In this document: one piece after another, positions 35,519 to 45,800 of the stretch
Numbering within the stretch: position 1 is the stretch's first letter
How the letters are laid out: every line of letters starts with the position of its first letter
NCBI GenBank assembly: GCA_035411585.1
Contig: DAONTI010000017.1
Span: forward strand, 21,654-85,653
DNA length: 64,000 bases
Direction: 5' to 3'
Origin: MWDV01 sp002070715
GTDB taxonomy: Bacteria > Verrucomicrobiota > Verrucomicrobiia > Limisphaerales > MWDV01
Position numbers and translations under genes: made by a program
The notes under the pieces: generated by a model
Databases searched by the model: none
Seen by the model: the letters and a program-made list of their open reading frames with translations, nothing else
What the model was told of the DNA's origin: nothing

Positions 35519-37909
35519 ATGCCCCGACCCCACGATCCCGACCGCTACGAACTCTCCGACGCCGAGAAGCGCGATCTCATCGCGCTGATCCAGCGCGGCA
35601 AACCGCTGCCGGACAAATACCGCTTCCTGCTCTTCGCGGACAAACGCGAGGTGGAACTCGTCTGGAGCGGCAAAACCCGCGAAGTCTGCAACATCGTCCT
35701 CCCCTTCCAAACGCTGGAACACATTGACGAACCGCGCCCGGAACGAGCGGACGCCGACGAACTGGCCCTCGACACCCGCGGCCGGCAACTCAAGGGCTGG
35801 ACCAACAAACTGATCTGGGGCGACAACAAACTCATCCTCGCCTCCCTCAAAAGCGGCGCGCTCCGCCGCCAGATCGAGGACGCCGGCGGCCTCAAGCTCA
35901 TCTACATTGACCCGCCCTTCGATGTCGGCGCGGACTTCAGCATGGACATCGCGATCGGCGGCGAAACCTTCCACAAAGAACCCAACCTCCTCGAACAAAT
36001 CGCCTACCGCGACACCTGGGGGCGCGGCGCGGATTCCTTCCTCGCCATGATCTACGAACGCCTCCTCCTCATGCGCGACCTCCTCCATGACCAAGGCAGC
36101 ATCTACGTCCATTGCGATTGGCGGGTTACCGGCTTTATTCGACAAGCACTCGACGAAGTATTTGGGAAAGATCACTTCGTCAACGAGCTAATCTGGAAAA
36201 GGCAATCAGCTAAGAGCGGAGCATTCGAGGGCATCGGACAATTCGGCAGAATCCACGAAACAATTTACTTCTACAGTCGCGGCGAGCACTTCACGTGGAA
36301 TCAGCAGTTCGCTCCTTACGATGAAAGCTACATTCAGGATTTCTACAAGCACGTCGAAGCCGGCACTGGAAGAAGATACCGGTTGAGCGACTTGACTGCT
36401 GCCGGCCCGCGCCAAGGAGATTCTGGTGGCGCTCTGAAGATAGGAAAGTCCACCGTGCGGCCAGCAGCCGGTAGGCATTGGGCATTGGGACTCCAGCCGA
36501 AAGAGACGGTACAACAGGCAATGGATCGTCTCGTCGCGGAGAATCGCATCGATTTCCGCGAAGGCGGAATGCCGCAATACAAGCGCTATCTCGACGAGAT
36601 GCCGGGCGTTGCGTTGCAGGACATCTGGACCGACGTGTTGCCGGTATCTCCGCAGGGCGTGGAACGCTTGGCTTACCCCACGCAAAAGCCGGAAGCATTG
36701 CTTGAGCGAATCATTCGCGCCAGCAGCAACGAAGGGGATTTGGTGGCGGACTTTTTCTGCGGGAGCGGCACGACGGCGGCGGTGGCGGAGAAGCTGGGCC
36801 GCAAATGGATCGCCACCGACCTCGGCAAGTTCGCCATCCACACCACGCGCAAACGGCTCATCGGCGTCCAGCGCGAGTTGAAGGCGGCGGGCCAGCCGTT
36901 CCGCGCGTTCGAGGTCTTGAATCTCGGCCGCTACGAGCGGCAGGCCTACCTCAACGTTTCCCCGCGCCTGACCGGCAAGAAGAAGGAACAGGCGCTGGCG
37001 AAAAAAGAACGCGAGTTCCGGGAGTTGATCCTCAAAGCCTATCGCGCCGAGCCGTTGTCGGGCGCGGGCCGCACGGGCGACGACGGTTTCTTCCACGGCA
37101 AGCTGGGCGGCCGGTTGGTGGTCGTCGGCCCGATCAATCTGCCGGTCGGACGGTTGTTCGTGGAGGAAGTCGTCACCGAATGCCGCAAACGGGGCGCGTC
37201 GCGGGTGGACGTGCTGGCGTTTGAATTTGAGATGGGGCTGTTCCCCGCCGCGCTGGACGAGGCGAAACAGAAGGGCATTGATCTCGCCCCGAAAACCATT
37301 CCCCCGGAGGTGTTCGACAAACGCGCCGTCGAGAAGGGGCAGGTGCGTTTCCACGACGTGAGCTATATCGAGGCCACGCCCCGGTACGACGCGAAACACA
37401 AGCGGCGGGTGGCGGTGGAGCTGACGGATTTCTCGGTGTATTACACGCAAGGCTTGGTGGACGCCATCGCCGCCGGGTTGAAGGCCGGCAAGAGCGAGGT
37501 GGTCTGCGAAAACGGCAAGCTGGTCAAGCTCGCCAAAGACAAACAGGGTGTCGTCACGAAGGACATCCTCACGAAGCAGTGGACCGACTGGGTGGATTAC
37601 TGGGCGGTGGATTTCGATTACCAGAGCCGCAAAGAGATTATTAAAGTGCCCAAACAGATGGGCGTGGAAGGGGCGTTGCCGGGGGTGGTGCAGGCCGGGG
37701 AGGAGTTTGTGGAATTCGAGGAGCGCTGGACCGGCGCGTACATTTTCGAGAACGAATGGCAGAGCTTCCGCACCCGCAAGCGCCGGGAGTTGGAGTTGCT
37801 CAGCGTCGCGCACGAGTATCCCCGGCCCGGGCGGTACACCGTCGCGGTGAAGGTGGTGGATATTTTCGGCAACGACACGATGACCCTCGTGCCGGTGACG
37901 GCGGGTTGA
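35519..37909 (+). CDS. type III-like DNA methyltransferase (Mod), RM system 1
   Basis: The 796-residue beta-class amino-methyltransferase has motif IV DPPF (131-134, IYIDPPFDVGADF) followed much later by the SAM motif I DFFCGSGTT (411-419), the order expected for type III Mod. The target-recognition region lies between them. A long C-terminal part follows, ending in a beta segment YTVAVKVVDIFGNDTMTLVPV. It modifies adenine or N4-cytosine on one strand and gives sequence specificity to Res at 30367. The first 70 codons are duplicated at 33492. Bases 36110-36600 look poorer in G+C than the flanks, as in exchanged recognition domains. Confidence 0.88.
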   Translation: MPRPHDPDRYELSDAEKRDLIALIQRGKPLPDKYRFLLFADKREVELVWSGKTREVCNIVLPFQTLEHIDEPRPERADADELALDTRGRQLKGWTNKLIWGDNKLILASLKSGALRRQIEDAGGLKLIYIDPPFDVGADFSMDIAIGGETFHKEPNLLEQIAYRDTWGRGADSFLAMIYERLLLMRDLLHDQGSIYVHCDWRVTGFIRQALDEVFGKDHFVNELIWKRQSAKSGAFEGIGQFGRIHETIYFYSRGEHFTWNQQFAPYDESYIQDFYKHVEAGTGRRYRLSDLTAAGPRQGDSGGALKIGKSTVRPAAGRHWALGLQPKETVQQAMDRLVAENRIDFREGGMPQYKRYLDEMPGVALQDIWTDVLPVSPQGVERLAYPTQKPEALLERIIRASSNEGDLVADFFCGSGTTAAVAEKLGRKWIATDLGKFAIHTTRKRLIGVQRELKAAGQPFRAFEVLNLGRYERQAYLNVSPRLTGKKKEQALAKKEREFRELILKAYRAEPLSGAGRTGDDGFFHGKLGGRLVVVGPINLPVGRLFVEEVVTECRKRGASRVDVLAFEFEMGLFPAALDEAKQKGIDLAPKTIPPEVFDKRAVEKGQVRFHDVSYIEATPRYDAKHKRRVAVELTDFSVYYTQGLVDAIAAGLKAGKSEVVCENGKLVKLAKDKQGVVTKDILTKQWTDWVDYWAVDFDYQSRKEIIKVPKQMGVEGALPGVVQAGEEFVEFEERWTGAYIFENEWQSFRTRKRRELELLSVAHEYPRPGRYTVAVKVVDIFGNDTMTLVPVTAG

Positions 37910-38024
37910 GGCCGGTTTCCCCGCAGGTCGCGCGTTCCCGCGCCGGCGAATTGACAGCGGGGTTTCTGCGGCTAGACTGGGGTTGAACTTGAGTTTAATT
38001 AAACAACAAAATCAGACTGACTTT

Positions 38025-38504
38025 ATGAAAATGTTTTTGATCGCGGTGCTGGGCGGGCTTCTGGTGGCGGCCAGTGGTTGCAAGGAGAAGCGCACGTTCA
38101 AGACCGAGGACGGGCAGATGGAGGTCACGCGGTCCGGCAAGGATGTGCGGATGGAATTCAAAGGCGAAGGCGGCACAATGACCATGGTGGGAAACGCCAG
38201 CGGTGTCACCATCCCGGACACGTTTCCCAAGGATGTTCCCGTCTTGAAGGGGGCGGTGCCGTATATGGCCGCGACGCAGGACAAGGCCCAGGTTTTGCAT
38301 CTGGATCTGCCGCGGAGGGTGGCGGAAGTGTTCCAGGAGTATCAGGACAAGCTGAAAGCGGAAGGCTGGACGATCGAGACCACGATGAACATGGGCGATA
38401 GTTCCATGCTGGCCGCCACCAAGGACGGACGGCATTGCAACGTGCTGGTGAGCCAGAACGGGAGCAAAGGCTGCACGATTCAACTGACCGTCGCGGAGGA
38501 TTAA
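38025..38504 (+). CDS. putative lipoprotein of unknown function
   Basis: Start at 38025 (MKMFLIAVLGGLLVAASGC) gives a 159-residue product with a lipobox-type signal ending LVAASGC, so Cys19 is probably lipidated and the protein membrane-anchored. The mature part contains VTIPDTFPKDVPVLKGAVPYMA and EVFQEYQDKLKAEGWTIETT, a pattern seen in small periplasmic proteins of unknown role. It stands alone after RM1 and is followed by a hairpin cluster. The longer frame from 37983 adds 14 unlikely residues. No function assigned. Confidence 0.75.
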   Translation: MKMFLIAVLGGLLVAASGCKEKRTFKTEDGQMEVTRSGKDVRMEFKGEGGTMTMVGNASGVTIPDTFPKDVPVLKGAVPYMAATQDKAQVLHLDLPRRVAEVFQEYQDKLKAEGWTIETTMNMGDSSMLAATKDGRHCNVLVSQNGSKGCTIQLTVAED

Positions 38505-38524
38505 AGCGGTTCCGGAAATAATGT

Positions 38525-38594
38525 GGCGACCAACGGGTCGCCGACCCCTCACCCGGCCTGACGGCCCCCCTCTCCCCATCGGATGGGGAGAGGG
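38525..38594. repeat. hairpin cluster after the lipoprotein gene
   Basis: 38525-38542 is a perfect hairpin (GGCGACC, loop AACG, GGTCGCC). 38568-38594 is a second, with stem CCCTCTCCCCAT and loop CGG. The first reuses the stem found in the terminator at 54178-54198, but here there is no T-run, so it is more likely a dispersed repeat than a terminator. Confidence 0.75.
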
Positions 38595-38780
38595 ATGGGG
38601 AGAGGGGTTGCCGGCGAAGACATCGCTACAGGTTTGATGGAAACGCTCGGAACCGGTAGTGGAACCACAAAACCGGCATGCCCAGGATGCGCGCCGGCGA
38701 GGCCGCCATCACGGCATGGGATTGCGGGGAGAATACGCTTGGGCGGCAGGCCGCTCCGGGGTGCTGTCCGCGTTTTTATT

Positions 38781-39539
38781 TCAGGCGGACTTGATTTTGG
38801 TCACCCGGACCTTCCAATCGTCCGGGCCGGATTCCAAATATTCCCAACGGAACGGCTCTTTGCTCTCCGCTTCCATTTGGTAATACAGCGGCTTGGGATC
38901 GTGATCGTTGATGAATTCAAACGCTTCGCCCGGTTTGATGTCCGCGAACGCGCGATAAAACATGTCGTGCCGCTGGGCCGGAGGGTAGGGGCGGAAATCC
39001 ATTTCGTTCACCACGGCAAAGCCTTCCTCGCCCAGACCACTCGCCGCGATTTTTTTGATGTGCACGACGTATTCACCGGGCGTTTTTTGTTGACCGATCC
39101 AGGTGTGCTTGCCGGCGAATTTGTTTTTGAAAATTTCGTGAATGGTGGCCGGCTCCTCCTTCGCAATCAACTCCATGACCGTGCCGGTTTCCATCATGGC
39201 GTACCGATGGAACACCACCTTGCTCCATTCCTGGGGATTCACGTTGCGCAAATCGAGCAGCGTGGCCACCTGGGTCATGTCGCGACCTTGTGACGCGCCG
39301 GTGCGGGAGACCTTGACCTTCCAATCGCGCCCGCCGCGGTTCAAATACTCCCAGCCGACCACGTCGCCGTGGATGGATTTGAACTCGTAGTAGAGCGGAA
39401 CGGGATCGTGATCGTTGATGAACGTGAAACTCTGACCGACCGGCAGTTCTTGAAAGAGTTTCAACAATTTTTCGTGCCGCTGGATCGGCACCAACACCCG
39501 CACATCCAAAACCTCATCTGCTTTTGCATTGTCACTCAT
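38781..39539 (-). CDS. protein with two DUF2249 domains
   Basis: With the start at 39539 (MSDNAKADEVLDV) the protein has 252 residues. Two DUF2249 modules bracket a less conserved middle: RHEKLLKLFQELPVGQSFTF then INDHDPVPLYYEFKS near the N-terminus, and RHDMFYRAFADIKPGEAFEF then INDHDPKPLYYQMEA near the C-terminus, each closed by a WEYLxxGxxDWKVxV strand. DUF2249 is a small TusA-like fold that often accompanies redox or sulfur proteins; its histidine-aspartate core (NDHDP) is present in both copies. It is transcribed away from RM2, with a 227-nt gap. The upstream 68 codons to 39743 are rejected as a start extension. Confidence 0.85.
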   Translation of the reverse strand: MSDNAKADEVLDVRVLVPIQRHEKLLKLFQELPVGQSFTFINDHDPVPLYYEFKSIHGDVVGWEYLNRGGRDWKVKVSRTGASQGRDMTQVATLLDLRNVNPQEWSKVVFHRYAMMETGTVMELIAKEEPATIHEIFKNKFAGKHTWIGQQKTPGEYVVHIKKIAASGLGEEGFAVVNEMDFRPYPPAQRHDMFYRAFADIKPGEAFEFINDHDPKPLYYQMEAESKEPFRWEYLESGPDDWKVRVTKIKSA

Positions 39540-39766
39540 GCAATCCAGTATCCCCGCAAAAAACCGCGAATCAAGTTTGCATCCAACAACGCGGAAGCGC
39601 GCATCGTCAGTTGGATGGATGAAAAATCGGTGTATTCGCTTTTCAACGGAAGCGCAAATCGTTAGCCTGCGCTTCATCAAATTACAGACTGCAATGGAAA
39701 CTGAGAACGCTGGATCAAAGCGAGACAACCATTCTGCGCCCAACGAATTCCAGTTCTGACCGCCTC

Positions 39767-42700
39767 ATGTCCAATCCTTTCTTCGATCATCCGATCCTGA
39801 ACTCGCCCTATGAGTATCCGCGAAAGCATTGGGAGCTTGATGATCAGGGGCAGCCGACCCAGCGCGTCATTGAGCGACGGCGCCGGGCGGAATTCATCAC
39901 GCCCATTCCCAAGCCCAAGAAGCGGAAGCGGGGGACGCAGCAGGAGGAAATGGTTTTTGATGAAGGGAAAGGCCTTTCCTCGCAGCGACAACAATACGAC
40001 GTCACTTCCATCATCAATGAAGTCCGCCAACATGTGGATAGGTGGCGGGAGCTGCCGCCCGGCGCCTGGCAGGTCACTCCGGAGACCGCCCGGCTTTTGC
40101 AGCACTGGCGGCACCACAACTTTGGCGGCATCCGCCCGTTCTTCTGTCAGGTGGAGGCGGTGGAGACCGCCATCTGGCTCACCGAAGTGGCTCCCCACAG
40201 CGACGCCGGGAGACGCCTCCTTGATCACCTCACGGCCGCCAATCGGGACGCCAATCCCGAACTCATGCGCCTGGCGCTGAAGCTGGCCACCGGCTCCGGC
40301 AAAACCACCGTGATGGCCATGCTCATCGCCTGGCAAACGATCAACGCCGTCCGGCGCTCGAACAGCAAGCATTTCACCCGCGGCTTTCTGGTGGTCTCGC
40401 CCGGGCTCACCATCAAAGACCGCCTGCGGGTTCTGCAGCCCAACGATCCCGACAGCTACTACCAGAACCGCGAATTGGTGCCGCACGACCTGTTGGACGA
40501 CTTGCGGCGCGCCAAGATCGTCATTACGAACTACCACGCCTTCAAGCGGCGTGAACGCGTGGAACTCTCCGCCGGTGGCCGGGCGCTGCTGCAGGGGCGC
40601 ACCGGCGATGCGCTCCACACGCAGGAAACCGAAGGCCAGATGATTCAGCGGGTCATGCCGGAGCTCATGGGCATGAAGAACATTCTGGTGTTGAATGATG
40701 AGGCGCACCACTGCTACCGCGAAAAACCGCAGGAGGCGGATGATGAGGAGTTGAAGGGCGACGACAAGAAGGAAGCGGAAAAGAACAACGAAGCCGCCCG
40801 CCTGTGGATTTCCGGTCTGGAAATCGTGAAACGCCGTCTCGGCATCGCGCGCGTCTTCGATCTCTCGGCCACGCCCTTCTTCCTCCGCGGCTCGGGCTAC
40901 GCCGAAGGCACGCTGTTCCCCTGGACCATGAGCGACTTTTCGCTGATGGACGCGATTGAATGCGGCATTGTGAAGCTGCCCCGCGTGCCGGTGGCGGAAA
41001 ACATCCCCGGCGATGAATTGCCCGTTTATCGGAACCTGTGGGAGCACATCCGCAAAGACATGCCCAAGAAAGGCCGGGGCCAGGGCGGGAAACTTGATCC
41101 GTTGAAGCTGCCCACCCGTCTGCAAACCGCGCTCCAGGCGCTCTACGGTCATTACGAGAAAACTTTCAAACTCTGGGAGGACGAAGGCATCCGCGTGCCA
41201 CCCTGTTTTATCATTGTCTGCCAGAACACCGCCATTTCGAAACTGGTTTACGATTTCGTCTCCGGCTTTCACCGCGAAAACGAAGACGGCACGACGACCT
41301 TGGAAAACGGGCGGCTGCCCCTGTTCCGCAATTTCGATGAAACAACGGGCAACCCGCTGCCGCGTCCCAATACGCTGCTGATTGACAGCGAACAACTGGA
41401 AGCCGGGGATGCGCTGGACGAAAATTTCCGCGCCATGGCGGGCGACGAAATTGAGCGCTTTCGCCGCGAGATCATCGAACGCAGCGGGGACGTCCGCGCC
41501 GCGGATCATCTCACCGATCAGGATTTGTTGCGCGAGGTGATGAACACCGTCGGCAAGCCCGGCCAGTTGGGTGGTTCCATCCGCTGCGTGGTTTCCGTTT
41601 CGATGCTCACCGAGGGGTGGGACGCCAACACGGTCACGCACGTGCTCGGGATCCGCGCCTTTGGCACGCAACTGTTGTGCGAACAGGTCATCGGCCGCGC
41701 GCTCCGGCGCCAGTCCTACGACTTGAATGAGGAAGGGCTGTTTAATGTGGAATACGCCGACGTCTTTGGCGTTCCCTTCGATTTCACCGCCAAGCCCGTC
41801 ATCGCCCCGCCGGCCCCTCCGCGCGAGACGGTGCAGGTCAAAGCCCTGCGGCCCGAGCGCGATGCTTTGGAAATCCGTTTTCCGCGCGTGGAAGGCTATC
41901 GGGTGGAGCTGCCGGAGGAACGCCTCACCGCGAACTTCAATGACGATTCCATTCTCGAACTCAACCCCGATCTTGTGGGGCCCTCCATTACGCGCAATGC
42001 CGGCATCATCGGTCAGGGCGTGGACCTGAATCTGGAGCATTTGGACGACCTGCGCCCTTCCACGCTGGTCTTTCAAATCACGCAACGGTTGCTTTACACG
42101 AAATGGCGCGATCCCGGGGAGGAGCCCAAGCTGCACCTTTTCGGGCAGCTCAAGCGCATCACCAAACAATGGCTGGATACCTGCCTCGTGTGCCAAGGCG
42201 GCACCTATCCCGGATTGCTCATGTATCAGGAATTGGCGGACATGGCCTGCAACCGCATCACCGCCGGCATCACCCGCGCGCTGGAAGGCCAACGCCCCAT
42301 CAAAGCGCTGCTCGATCCCTACAATCCCACCGGCTCCACCGCACACGTCCGTTTTAACACCTCCCGCCCGCACCGCTGGGAAACCAGCCCGCAGCGTTGC
42401 CACATCAATTGGGTGGTGCTGGACAGCGATTGGGAAGGCGAATTTTGCCGCGTGGCCGAGGCGCATCCGAAGGTAAAGGCTTACGTCAAGAATCACAACC
42501 TGGGCCTCGAAGTGCCCTATCGTTACGGCTCGGAAACCCGCCGGTATTGGCCGGATTTCATCGTGCTGGTGGATGATGGCCGCGGCCCCAAAGATCTCCT
42601 GCATCTGGTGGTGGAAATCAAAGGTTACCGGCGCGAGGACGCGAAAGAGAAAAAATCCACTATGGAAACCTATTGGGTGCCCGGCGTGAACAACCTCAAG

Positions 42701-42811
42701 CAATACGGCCGCTGGGCCTTTGCCGAATTCGGCGATATTTACCGGATCGAAAGTGATTTTGCCGCCCAGGTAAAAAAACGATTTGACGAAATGTTGCAGG
42801 CGGTCCGTTAA
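39767..42811 (+). CDS. type III-like restriction subunit (Res), RM system 2
   Basis: The 1014-residue SF2 helicase-nuclease has Walker A LATGSGKT (173-180), motif II VLNDEAHHCY (about 306-315), FDLSATPFFL motif III and QVIGRALRR motif VI. Near the C-terminus YWPDFIVLVDDG ... LHLVVEIKGYR is a PD-(D/E)xK nuclease. The N-terminus (NPFFDHPILNSPYEYPRKHW) is characteristic of a family of long Res proteins, called from memory the BPTD_3080 family, distinct from classical EcoP15I Res. It pairs with the methyltransferase starting 50 nt downstream. The sequence differs strongly from Res of RM1, so the systems are independent. Confidence 0.87.
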   Translation: MSNPFFDHPILNSPYEYPRKHWELDDQGQPTQRVIERRRRAEFITPIPKPKKRKRGTQQEEMVFDEGKGLSSQRQQYDVTSIINEVRQHVDRWRELPPGAWQVTPETARLLQHWRHHNFGGIRPFFCQVEAVETAIWLTEVAPHSDAGRRLLDHLTAANRDANPELMRLALKLATGSGKTTVMAMLIAWQTINAVRRSNSKHFTRGFLVVSPGLTIKDRLRVLQPNDPDSYYQNRELVPHDLLDDLRRAKIVITNYHAFKRRERVELSAGGRALLQGRTGDALHTQETEGQMIQRVMPELMGMKNILVLNDEAHHCYREKPQEADDEELKGDDKKEAEKNNEAARLWISGLEIVKRRLGIARVFDLSATPFFLRGSGYAEGTLFPWTMSDFSLMDAIECGIVKLPRVPVAENIPGDELPVYRNLWEHIRKDMPKKGRGQGGKLDPLKLPTRLQTALQALYGHYEKTFKLWEDEGIRVPPCFIIVCQNTAISKLVYDFVSGFHRENEDGTTTLENGRLPLFRNFDETTGNPLPRPNTLLIDSEQLEAGDALDENFRAMAGDEIERFRREIIERSGDVRAADHLTDQDLLREVMNTVGKPGQLGGSIRCVVSVSMLTEGWDANTVTHVLGIRAFGTQLLCEQVIGRALRRQSYDLNEEGLFNVEYADVFGVPFDFTAKPVIAPPAPPRETVQVKALRPERDALEIRFPRVEGYRVELPEERLTANFNDDSILELNPDLVGPSITRNAGIIGQGVDLNLEHLDDLRPSTLVFQITQRLLYTKWRDPGEEPKLHLFGQLKRITKQWLDTCLVCQGGTYPGLLMYQELADMACNRITAGITRALEGQRPIKALLDPYNPTGSTAHVRFNTSRPHRWETSPQRCHINWVVLDSDWEGEFCRVAEAHPKVKAYVKNHNLGLEVPYRYGSETRRYWPDFIVLVDDGRGPKDLLHLVVEIKGYRREDAKEKKSTMETYWVPGVNNLKQYGRWAFAEFGDIYRIESDFAAQVKKRFDEMLQAVR

Positions 42812-42861
42812 ACTCTCATGCGTGAAATCGCCGCCGCTACCAAGTAAGGAGCAAATGATTC

Positions 42862-45800
42862 ATGTCCAGGAAAGTTAAATCCCATAAATCGGTCGAAACG
42901 CTCAAGCACCGGGAGGCGAAGCGGAAGAACATTCCCACCGCCGAATACCAGTCCGTGCTCAAACCCGAGGACGCCACGCCGCGCCCGCTCAAATATCCCC
43001 GCAACCCGGACCTGGACCCGCAACTCGTCTGGCGCGGCAAGGACGAGCAGGATTGGAGCGACCTCGTCGTCCCCGCGCCGCCGCTTTACATCCAGGAGAA
43101 GATCCACCCCAAAATCCTCATTGACGATCTGCTGCGGGAATCAGCGGCAAATGGTCAGCGGCCAGTGGCCAGCGGAAAGAGTGCTAACGAGGCTGGGCAG
43201 TCACCAGCCACCAGCCACCAAACACTATTCACTGAGCTCTTTGCCGATTTCAACGGCATCCCCAAGGGAGCGGACAAGACCGAGTTTTACGCGCACGATC
43301 AGAACTGGTCCAATCGCATGATTCTGGGCGATTCCCTGCAGGTGATGGCGTCCCTTGCCGAGCGCGAGGGCCTGCGCGGCAAGGTGCAGTGCATCTACCT
43401 CGATCCGCCCTACGGCATCAAGTTCAACTCCAACTTCCAGTGGTCCACCACCAGCCGCGACGTCAAGGACGGCAAGGCCGACCACATCACCCGCGAGCCC
43501 GAGCAGGTCAAGGCCTTCCGCGACACCTGGCGCGACGGCATCCATTCCTACCTCACGTATCTCCGCGACCGGCTGACCGTGGCGCGCGACCTTCTGAAGG
43601 AGTCCGGCTCAATCTTCGTGCAGATCGGCGACGAGAACGTGCACCGCGTGCGGGCGGTAATGGATGAGGTGTTTGGGGAGGACAATTTTCTGAGTCAGAT
43701 TAGCTTCAAAAAGACCGGATACCAAGCAGCGCTCAACCTGCCCAATAACTTCGACTATATCCTTTGGTATGCCAGCTCTAGACAAAACCTTAAGTTTCGC
43801 CGTCCATACATGGACAAACTCGACTCCTCAGCATTCGTAGGCCAAGACATTTGGCTCGATGATCGAGAGGGCGAGCGCCGCCGTCTTACATCTGTTGAAA
43901 AGCGGGATCTGACTTCTTTTAACCCGAATAATATATTTCGCCACAAGCCACCTGAGTCTGCAGGAGCGTCGGCGCGTGATGAGAAATTGCATTTCCGTGG
44001 CCGGGAACTGCATCCGAAGGATGGGAAGCACTATTCGACTCATCCGAATGGCATGGGACGTCTAAGGATGGCAGATAGGCTGTTGTTGATGGGGAATAGT
44101 CTACGGTATATCGAATACCTGTCCGGGTTTTCCATAACACCGCAAACAAACGTGTGGCTCGATACTGTAGTTAGCGGTTTTAATGATCCGCAGATTTACG
44201 TCGTTCAAACAACAGATAAAGTTATTCAGCGCTGCCTCCTGATGTCCACCGACCCCGGCGACCTCGTCCTGGATCCAACCTGTGGCTCCGGCACCACGGC
44301 CTACGTCGCCGAGCAATGGGGCCGGCGCTGGGTCACCATCGACACCTCACGCGTGGCATTGGCCTTGGCCCGCGCCCGCATCATGGGCGCGCGCTATCCG
44401 TATTACCTGCTGGCCGATTCCAGGGAAGGCCAGATCAAGGAAGCCGAAGTCACCCGCAGCGTGCCATCGAGCGCGCCGACCTACGGCAACATCAGCCTTG
44501 GCTTCGTCTACGAGCGCGTGCCGCATATCACGCTGAAATCCATCGCCAACAACACCGAGATCGACGTCATCTGGGAAAAGTTCGAGGCCAAGCTTGCGCC
44601 GTTGCGTGACGACCTCACCCACGCGCTGCCCGCAGGTTGGCTGGCCGCGTATCGCGCGAAGCAGAAATACACCGCCGAGGTGCCACCCGAAATCGCCGAG
44701 TGGGAAGTGCCGCGCGAGCCGTCCGCCAACTGGTCGAGCGAGGCCAAGGCGCTGGTCGCGGAGTTCTGGAAGCTGCGCATCGCTCGCCAGAAGGAAATCG
44801 ACGCCTCCATCGCTGCCAAGGCCGATTTCGAATACCTCTACGACAAGCCCTACGAGGACAAGTCCAAGGTGCGCGTGGCCGGCCCCTTCACCGTCGAAAG
44901 CCTCAGCCCGCACCGCATGCTCGGGGTGGACGAAAACGACGAATTGCTTGATCCCCTGAAGGAGGACAGCCCCGAATACGGTGCGAAGCAGTCGTTTCCC
45001 CAAATGATTTTGGAGAACCTGAAAACCGCCGGAGTCCAGCAAGCGCACAAGGAGGATCGCATCACTTTCACCAGCCTCACACCCTGGCCCGGCGCGCTGG
45101 TCTGTGCGGAGGGCCGTTACATGGAAGGCGAGCAGGAAAAGCGCGCGGCAATTTTCATCGGCCCGGAATTTGGCACGGTGCAGCGCGCCGATCTCGTGGC
45201 CGCCGCGCGGGAGGCGGGGGACGCCGGATTCGAGGTGCTCATTGCCTGCGCCTTTAATTACGAGGCGCACGCCACGGAGTTCAGCAAGCTGGGGCGCATT
45301 CCCGTGCTCAAGGCGCGCATGAACGCTGATCTGCACATGGCCGGCGAATTGAAAAACACCGGCAAAGGCAACCTGTTCGTCATTTTTGGCGAGCCGGATG
45401 TTGCCGTGACCAGTGGCTTGTGGCTCGTGGCGCGCGGAGGGAGATTGGTGGCCAATTATGAATGCATTAAAGAGTTATCAGGACTTGGCAGTCTGGAAGA
45501 AATCAATCGACTGGGTGCAACAGATTTACGTGGTTTCAAAAGGCTTTCCGCCGGAAGAACGCTTCGGTCTGACCAGTCAGGTGCGGCGGGCGGCGATATC
45601 GGTGCCGTCCAATATCGCGGAAGGAGCGGCCAGAACGGGGACGGGAGAATTTCTTCAGAGTCTGAGCGTGGCTCGCGGCTCGCTGGCGGAGGTGGAGACG
45701 CAGTTGTTGATCGCGCGTCGTCTGGAGATGCTGCGGGAGGATCAGCTGAACGGACTCCTGCAGCAATCGGCGGAAATCGGCAAAATGCTCAGCGGACTCA

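Noticed and set aside
39677..42703. 1008-codon minus-strand frame
   Set aside because: Antisense of the RM2 res gene. The res frame has all helicase motifs, the antisense frame has none.
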